From Chryseobacterium gleum (lineage in GTDB: Bacteria; Bacteroidota; Bacteroidia; Flavobacteriales_D; Sanyastnellaceae), in the NCBI GenBank assembly GCA_945874695.1, contig CAMCHP010000011.1, forward strand, positions 1 to 53,063: a stretch of 53,063 nucleotides of DNA. The letters are read 5' to 3'. Below the pieces are notes generated by a model that searched no databases, was not told where the DNA came from, and worked only from the letters and a program-made list of their open reading frames with translations. Positions 49,780 to 53,063 of the stretch are shown piece after piece (within the stretch, counting starts at the first letter, position 1; every line of letters starts with the position of its first letter). Made by a program: the position numbers and the translations under genes.

Positions 49780-51129
49780 TTAAGCTATGGCTCGTTTATT
49801 CACAATCCACAAATTGGTGAGTCCGCCCAAAATGAGGCAAATACCCGCCAAAACCATGGTGTTGATTACGTTCTCGCCCAAGAGCGATTTGTAAATAATA
49901 TTGATGCCGCCCAATGACGCCACAATTTGCGGGAGTACAATGAACATGTTGAAAATGCCCATGTACACGCCCATTTTCTCTTCGGGTAGCGCACTTGAAA
50001 GCATTGCATAAGGCATAGATAATACACTGCCCCACGCAATCCCGATGAGCGCAAATGAGAGGTTTAACCCGGCCGCAGTTTCTTGATCCCACAACGCCAT
50101 CGTTAAGAAACCAATGCCGCCAATGACCAAACTCACGAGGTGAATGTACTTTCGGTTGATTCGAAAACGCGCGCTGAAAAAAGTGAGGATGAGGGCAAAT
50201 GCCATCGAGCTTAACCCGTAAACGCCCATCGAACTGCTGACCGCATTGGCCGCGGCATTGTAAGCCGCATCAAGCTCATCGTAGTTCGCCACACCTGCTT
50301 CGGGCTTGGCCGCTTGGAAAACAAACTCGGTAAGTGCAGGGGTGGCAAACGACCACATGGTGAAAAAAGCAAACCAGCTGAAAAATTGCACCAATCCCAG
50401 CTTCTTCATCACCAAAGGCATGTCAGCGATGTTCTGCACAATGGCCATAACCCCCTTAAAGAACCCTTTTGACGCCTCCTTTTCCTCTAGAAAGGCATCC
50501 ATATCGGCTGGTGGTTCTTCTTTCGTGGTAAATACGGTGTACAAGATGGAGGTCAAAAAAACAAAAGCGCCAATGGCAAAGGCAATGTGCACGCTTTGGG
50601 GCACTTCTCCCTCTGCTGCGGTGTTGCTTGCGCCCAATCGTGTAACAATCCACGGAAGGTTCGAAGCAATCCAAGTGCCGATTCCGATGATCAAGGTTTG
50701 AATTACAAAACCGTACGAACGTTGCTCATCGGGAAGTTTATCAGCGACCAAAGCACGAAAGGGTTCCATGCTAATGTTGATCGACGCGTCGAGGATCCAC
50801 AAGAAGCCTGCGGCCATCCATAACGTTGAGCTGTAAGGGACGAAAAAGAGTGCGATGGTGCTAAGCACGGCACCAATTAAGAAATAAGGACGGCGACGCC
50901 CGAAGCGCACATTCCAGGTTCGATCGCTCAAATAGCCAATAATTGGCTGAACGATGAGGCCCGTTAAGGGGGCAGCAATCCACAACCACGGAATTTCGTC
51001 TTTATCAGCGCCTAAGGTTTGAAAGATGCGCGACATGTTCGAACCTTGGAGTGCGAAACCGAACTGAATTCCGAGGAACCCGAAGCTCATGTTCCAAATT
51101 TGCCAAAATGAGAGTCTTTTCTTTTCCAT
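49780..51129 (-). CDS. MFS sugar transporter (SLC45/sucrose-symporter-like)
   Basis: Inner-membrane transporter of 449 residues with twelve hydrophobic segments. Features typical of the sucrose/maltose (SLC45, MFS_2) branch: the WLWIAAPLTGLIVQPIIGYLSDRTW segment, RFGRRRPYFLIG in the loop between helices 2 and 3, and LDASINISMEPFRALVADKLP. Probable substrate is an alpha-glucoside or sucrose taken up with protons; no sugar-metabolism gene lies beside it. The start at 51129 (MEKKRLSFWQIWNMSFGF) gives a normal length; the in-frame ATG at 51225 adds an unlikely 32 residues. Confidence 0.93.
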   Translation of the reverse strand: MEKKRLSFWQIWNMSFGFLGIQFGFALQGSNMSRIFQTLGADKDEIPWLWIAAPLTGLIVQPIIGYLSDRTWNVRFGRRRPYFLIGAVLSTIALFFVPYSSTLWMAAGFLWILDASINISMEPFRALVADKLPDEQRSYGFVIQTLIIGIGTWIASNLPWIVTRLGASNTAAEGEVPQSVHIAFAIGAFVFLTSILYTVFTTKEEPPADMDAFLEEKEASKGFFKGVMAIVQNIADMPLVMKKLGLVQFFSWFAFFTMWSFATPALTEFVFQAAKPEAGVANYDELDAAYNAAANAVSSSMGVYGLSSMAFALILTFFSARFRINRKYIHLVSLVIGGIGFLTMALWDQETAAGLNLSFALIGIAWGSVLSMPYAMLSSALPEEKMGVYMGIFNMFIVLPQIVASLGGINIIYKSLLGENVINTMVLAGICLILGGLTNLWIVNKRAIA

Positions 51130-51243
51130 GGAGGGGTTCTTTCTCGGACGGAAGATAGCAAAAGTGTACATTCTACACACCATCAACAGAATTGAACTGC
51201 GGCCGAATACACAAACCTGATTCATGGGGGCAGCGAAAACAAA

Positions 51244-51267
51244 AAACCCCTCACTATGGAGGGGTTT
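51244..51267 (-). terminator. Terminator of the repeat-rich secreted protein gene
   Basis: Stem AAACCCCTC / GAGGGGTTT (9 bp), 6-base loop. On the minus strand a T-rich tail follows. It is 22 bases past the stop at 51289. Confidence 0.85.
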
Positions 51268-51288
51268 CTTGAAATTTCAAATTGAAAT

Positions 51289-53063
51289 CTATTGGCAAAT
51301 TGTACCGAAGGCTGACAAGAATGATAACAAGTCGGTGGTATTGACTAAGCCGTCGTTATTAATATCTCCCACACATGTATTTACACATGAACCATCGTCT
51401 GTATTCGCGTATGGATTGTAATTACTAAAAGCCGGATCAATACAACCGAGCTGCACCGCAATACAACCGGCATTATCGGTGTTGGCAAAAGGATTGTAAT
51501 TGAATGCCGCAGGGTCGGTACATCCGAACACCGTAGCGATGCAAGAACCGTCATCGGTATTCGCTGCAGGGTTGTAGTTCACTGCGGTCGCGTCGGTGCA
51601 ACCTGCGACAGCAGCAATACATGAGCCATCGTCTTCGTTGGCTGACGGATTGTAATTGATCGCAGTTGGATCGGTGCAACCCGGGAAGCTGCAATTGAAT
51701 ATACAAGAACCATCATCAATCGTTGCAGCGGCATTGTAGTTCGTTGCGGCAGCATAAGTACAACCTGGAATCACACCACATTCGAAACCGGGGAATGCGA
51801 ACTCACATGATCCATCATCAACGGTCGCAAGCGCATCGTAGTTACATGCTACAGGGTCTGTACATCCAGGGATGGCAGCAGCATCAGTAATGATGCTCAA
51901 TTGATCAAATTCAACTGCGACACGTGCACTCGCACCTGAGGAATGTACCACATTGATTCCGATGAATGCCTCACCCGCAGGAACGAAGGTATTGTCATTT
52001 GCTGTGCCGTATGAGGTGGTAGCAGATAACGATGGACAAGTATCAGCGGCTACCCCGCCGCCCGCTGCAATAGTCAAGTTTGATGTGTAAAGTGTCCACA
52101 CACCAGCAGATGAGCGTGTAATGCGCACCGCTATACCAACATCTGTAACACCGTTAGGCAGGTCGGTTGAAGAAATCAAATTCGTAGCTACACCATTCAC
52201 AACACGTTGCAAAACGAACTCATCACCCGCGACATTGTCGCCAATGATAACACGGTATCCATTGATTGTTGCACTCGCCAAATTACTTTGGTCTGCATAC
52301 AGCCAAAACGACACTGAATTCGCACCGGTATATGCTTGGCCACGGCGACCGAGCCAGTAGCTCCACTCTTGGTTGGCTTGCCAGTCGTTGAAAGTTGTTA
52401 CCAATTGAGCTGTACCAGCCGTTGCTGTTGGCACAGCTAAGCGCGCTGTAAGCGAGCACGTTGCCCCTTGACCAGCGTCGCTGTCAGAGTTTACCTCCCA
52501 AGAGCCTGTACTGCCTGACCACACAGGACCAGCAGTAAAGTTACCGTCATCAAAAGACTCGAAGATGTCGGCACAAGCAGACGGAGCACAGTTATCGCAG
52601 TTATCCGAGAAGAAGCATGAAGCGTCATCACAGTTAGCTGCGGGATCGAAATTACACGCCAGCGGGTCAGTGCAACCGTTCACATTGTTCTCGTCAACAA
52701 TTGCGTCACAGTTGTCATCGATGGTGTTGCATGGTACTTCTGCAGCCGCAGGATTCACGTTCGCATTGCTATCGTCGCAATCGTTGCTATTGGCTACATA
52801 ACCTACGGGCTGAGTACATGCCAACTGGCTCGTGCTGCTGCCGAAACTGTCGCCGTCAGCATCCAAGAACCATACGGTTGGGTAAGTACATGAACCGTTG
52901 TCGCAGTTTGCAGCCGCGTTGAAGTTGCAAGCCGAAGGATCGGTACATCCATCAACATCGTTCTCGTCGATTAGCCCGTTGCAGTTATCATCAATGGTAT
53001 TGCATGGTACTTCTGCAGCCGCAGGATTCACGTTCGCATTGCTATCGTCGCAATCGTTGCTAT
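51289..53063 (-). CDS. Secreted MopE-like repeat protein with EF-hand C terminus (5' partial)
   Basis: At least 590 residues; the 5' end lies outside the window, since the frame continues to the last base. Order in view: two MopE-type metal-binding repeats (CNTIDDNC, CDDSNANVNPAAAEVP, FLDADGDSFG), each a 91-residue unit; a jelly-roll/LamG-like domain (about 155-385; SFDDGNFTAGPVWSGSTGSWE); eight or so GCTD-P-A-x-NYN-P-A-x-x-DDGSC repeats; and a single terminal EF-hand DINNDGLVNTTD with LLSFLSAFG. No T9SS sorting domain is seen, so the EF-hand tag probably takes that role. Extracellular and rich in calcium-type loops. Confidence 0.9.
   Translation of the reverse strand, partial: SNDCDDSNANVNPAAAEVPCNTIDDNCNGLIDENDVDGCTDPSACNFNAAANCDNGSCTYPTVWFLDADGDSFGSSTSQLACTQPVGYVANSNDCDDSNANVNPAAAEVPCNTIDDNCDAIVDENNVNGCTDPLACNFDPAANCDDASCFFSDNCDNCAPSACADIFESFDDGNFTAGPVWSGSTGSWEVNSDSDAGQGATCSLTARLAVPTATAGTAQLVTTFNDWQANQEWSYWLGRRGQAYTGANSVSFWLYADQSNLASATINGYRVIIGDNVAGDEFVLQRVVNGVATNLISSTDLPNGVTDVGIAVRITRSSAGVWTLYTSNLTIAAGGGVAADTCPSLSATTSYGTANDNTFVPAGEAFIGINVVHSSGASARVAVEFDQLSIITDAAAIPGCTDPVACNYDALATVDDGSCEFAFPGFECGVIPGCTYAAATNYNAAATIDDGSCIFNCSFPGCTDPTAINYNPSANEDDGSCIAAVAGCTDATAVNYNPAANTDDGSCIATVFGCTDPAAFNYNPFANTDNAGCIAVQLGCIDPAFSNYNPYANTDDGSCVNTCVGDINNDGLVNTTDLLSFLSAFGTICQ
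52720..53063 (-). repeat. 273-base near-identical tandem repeat inside the MopE-like gene
   Basis: The stretch around 52731-52796 recurs 273 bases on, at 53004-53063, with only a few base changes. It encodes 91-residue MopE-type units, and more copies may lie past the window edge. Confidence 0.7.

Noticed and set aside
1-53063. tRNA, rRNA, CRISPR, riboswitch or intact IS element
   Set aside because: No cloverleaf, repeat-spacer array, conserved riboswitch core (FMN before ribA was considered) or transposase frame was seen by reading.

Overview
The window comes from a member of the Bacteroidota, most likely a Flavobacteriales lineage. The evidence is a set of lineage-typical families (DUF4293, DUF4199, DUF2147, S46 peptidase, M43 metallopeptidase), type IX secretion (T9SS) parts (PorT, a PorE-like protein), and five secreted proteins ending in a T9SS type A or gliding-motility (CHU_C/type B) sorting domain. 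Ten genes also have a TAnnTTTG motif, the Bacteroidota -7 promoter element, just before the start codon. No rRNA, tRNA, CRISPR array or intact transposase was seen.

Layout. 1-2242: 3' part of a cbb3 oxidase assembly operon (ccoG, fixH/ccoH, TauE/SafE-like), joined by ATGA overlaps. 2397-4834: response regulator plus PAS histidine kinase. 4872-13348: PorE-like OmpA/TPR/propeller protein, YfcE-like phosphoesterase, DUF4293, then rho, DUF4199, porT and a CapD/PglF-type nucleotide-sugar dehydratase. 13353-15747: an envelope operon (lipoprotein, DUF2147, beta-barrel) and a small Cys-rich lipoprotein. 15884-19120: a lectin-like adhesin, a broken methyltransferase remnant and a SET-domain protein. 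19193-27867: four minus-strand genes: a FAD oxidoreductase, a NosR/NapH-like Fe-S membrane protein and two tandem FG-GAP/ASPIC secreted paralogues. 28009-35837: DMT transporter, CotH-family cell-surface protein, a 34-residue membrane protein missed by length cut-offs, a possible WecG-like protein, an S46 dipeptidyl peptidase and a J-domain membrane protein. 36002-45752: threonine aldolase, T9SS cargo, CvfB-like RNA-binding protein, yaaA-FKBP-mtfA, and a large M43 protease. 45821-53063: SRPBCC, DUF819, HDAC-family deacetylase, ribA, MFS sugar transporter, and a partial repeat-rich secreted protein.

The strongest non-gene signal is a dispersed short hairpin family. At least 12 good copies and one imperfect copy share CATC / stem / 4-5 base loop / stem / AAAAC, or its reverse complement. 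The two stem arms change together (GGCC/GGCC, GCCC/GGGC, GACC/GGTC, GGCT/AGCC, TGCC/GGCA), so the hairpin rather than the primary sequence is kept. Copies lie between genes, across a stop codon, and inside genes in frame. One pair faces head to head in the ribA-MFS gap, like a REP/BIME.

The second theme is C-terminal sorting. Two tandem ASPIC paralogues share the same body, but one ends in a T9SS type A domain and the other in two EF-hand (dockerin-like) motifs. An unrelated repeat protein at the right edge ends in a single copy of the same EF-hand module. This suggests an alternative, possibly calcium-dependent, surface-attachment tag beside the T9SS signal.
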